A DNA stretch of 12,568 bases, taken from an uncultured Methylophilus sp. GTDB lineage: Bacteria > Pseudomonadota > Gammaproteobacteria > Burkholderiales > Methylophilaceae. The stretch is from positions 1-12,568 of the forward strand of contig CAKZJM010000335.1 of NCBI GenBank assembly GCA_936943315.1, read 5' to 3'. Made by a program: the position numbers and the translations under genes. The notes under the pieces were generated by a model, which saw only the letters and a list, made by a program, of their open reading frames with translations, ran no database searches and had not been told where the DNA came from. Of this stretch, positions 11,880 through 12,568 are shown in pieces (the first letter of the stretch is position 1; every line of letters starts with the position of its first letter).

Positions 11880-12568
11880 ATGCAAATCAAAATCAACCGT
11901 GAGGTTTTGCTCAAACCCCTCAATAGTGTGACTGGTATCGTAGAACGCAGACACACACTGCCTATTCTTTCCAACTTGCTGGTCAACATCAAACAGCAAG
12001 AAATGCACCTGACAGCGACTGATCTGGAAATGCAGATTTCGCTGAAAGTGAATAGTGGGATAGAAGGTGAATTGAGTACGACAATTTCTGCCAAGAAATT
12101 GCTGGATATTTGCCGCTCGCTGCCAGACAGCACGACCATAGAAATGAATAATCAGGATAACCGCATCACGCTAAAAGCAGGCAAGAGCCGGTTCAACCTG
12201 CAAACCCTGCCTGCGGCGGATTATCCGTTGATGAGCAAAGCCAGCGGCCAGAACATCAGCTTTAGCCTGGCACAATCAGAACTCAAGCGCCTGCTCAAGC
12301 AAGTGGAATTTGCCATGGCGCAGCAAGACATCCGTTATTACCTGAACGGTTTATTGCTGGAAGTGAATGGCAACCAGTTGCATGTGGTCGGCACTGATGG
12401 CCACCGCTTAAGCTATACCAATACCACGCTGGATCAGGACTTTGAAAAAAATGAAGTGATCTTGCCACGTAAAACCGTGTTGGAATTGACCAAGCTACTG
12501 GATGAACAATCTGATTCACCCGTGGTGATTGATTTGCTGAACGGCCAGGTGAGTTTTGAATTTGGCGA
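11880..12568 (+). CDS. dnaN: DNA polymerase III beta sliding clamp, N-terminal part (runs off the right edge)
   Basis: An open frame of 229 codons starts MQIKINREVLLKPLNSVTGI, the typical DnaN beginning. Visible clamp features are ERRHTLPILSNLL (about 22-34), LTATDLEMQI, the DYPLM stretch at the end of domain I, and VVGTDGHRLSYT in domain II. The protein forms the ring-shaped processivity clamp for DNA polymerase III. The first domain and most of the second are present; the third, with the main partner-binding pocket, lies outside. A modest AGG stretch (TCAGGTCAGGCC) precedes the ATG. It follows dnaA in the same direction across the predicted oriC, the usual dnaA-oriC-dnaN order, and the downstream partner is typically recF or gyrB. 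Confidence 0.97.
   Translation, partial: MQIKINREVLLKPLNSVTGIVERRHTLPILSNLLVNIKQQEMHLTATDLEMQISLKVNSGIEGELSTTISAKKLLDICRSLPDSTTIEMNNQDNRITLKAGKSRFNLQTLPAADYPLMSKASGQNISFSLAQSELKRLLKQVEFAMAQQDIRYYLNGLLLEVNGNQLHVVGTDGHRLSYTNTTLDQDFEKNEVILPRKTVLELTKLLDEQSDSPVVIDLLNGQVSFEFG

Noticed and set aside
1..12568. Mobile elements, CRISPR, tRNA or rRNA genes
   Set aside because: No transposase, terminal repeats, regularly spaced repeats or tRNA-like cloverleaf could be seen; all larger stretches are accounted for by conserved housekeeping genes.

Overview
This window is the chromosomal replication-origin neighbourhood of a betaproteobacterium, almost certainly a methylotroph of the family Methylophilaceae, probably Methylophilus. 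The strongest clue is the small cytochrome at 5142-5576. Its predicted mature form is 124 residues, with haem cysteines C49 and C52, axial H53, distal H95 and a C96/C104 cysteine pair, which is the residue pattern I recall for cytochrome c'' of Methylophilus methylotrophus. The gene order (dnaN, dnaA, rpmH, rnpA, yidD, yidC, mnmE, mnmG, rsmG, parA, parB, atpI, atpB) is the classic bacterial oriC gene set. Species identity is inferred from sequence recall, not from a search.

Layout, left to right. Positions 1-562 (minus strand) hold the start of the ATP synthase operon: atpI, then the first 46 codons of atpB, with a good sigma70-like promoter just upstream. Positions 711-4936 (minus) form a tight four-gene unit, mnmG-rsmG-parA-parB: a tRNA-modification flavoprotein, a 16S rRNA methyltransferase and the chromosome partition pair. 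A divergent 205-bp spacer (4937-5141) separates this unit from a two-gene plus-strand operon for cytochrome c'' and a membrane cytochrome b (5142-6164). That operon ends at a hairpin terminator that also serves the convergent unit. Positions 6181-9876 (minus) form the second long unit, rpmH-rnpA-yidD-yidC-mnmE: ribosomal protein L34, RNase P protein, two membrane-protein insertion factors and the GTPase partner of MnmG. Transcribed away from it on the plus strand are dnaA (10197-11612), an AT-rich spacer with DnaA boxes that is the best oriC candidate (11613-11879), and dnaN, which runs off the right edge.

How the parts connect. ParB and ParA act on parS, and two exact 16-bp parS palindromes (TGTTTCACGTGAAACA) lie inside the coding sequences of mnmG and mnmE, in the same reading frame, so both proteins carry the peptide VSRET there. 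DnaA acts on boxes in the dnaA-dnaN spacer and on one box over the predicted dnaA promoter. MnmE and MnmG, encoded in separate units here, form one tRNA wobble-uridine modification complex. YidC and YidD insert membrane proteins; AtpB of the flanking operon belongs to a class of known YidC clients.

Most of the window is ordinary, conserved housekeeping DNA, and I see no new defence, mobile or biosynthetic system. The points worth a second look are the twin in-frame parS sites, the cytochrome cassette placed between them at the origin, RNA hairpins over the start of rnpA and in the dnaA leader, and exact DnaA boxes inside yidC and the cytochrome b gene. I found no tRNA, rRNA, IS element or CRISPR.
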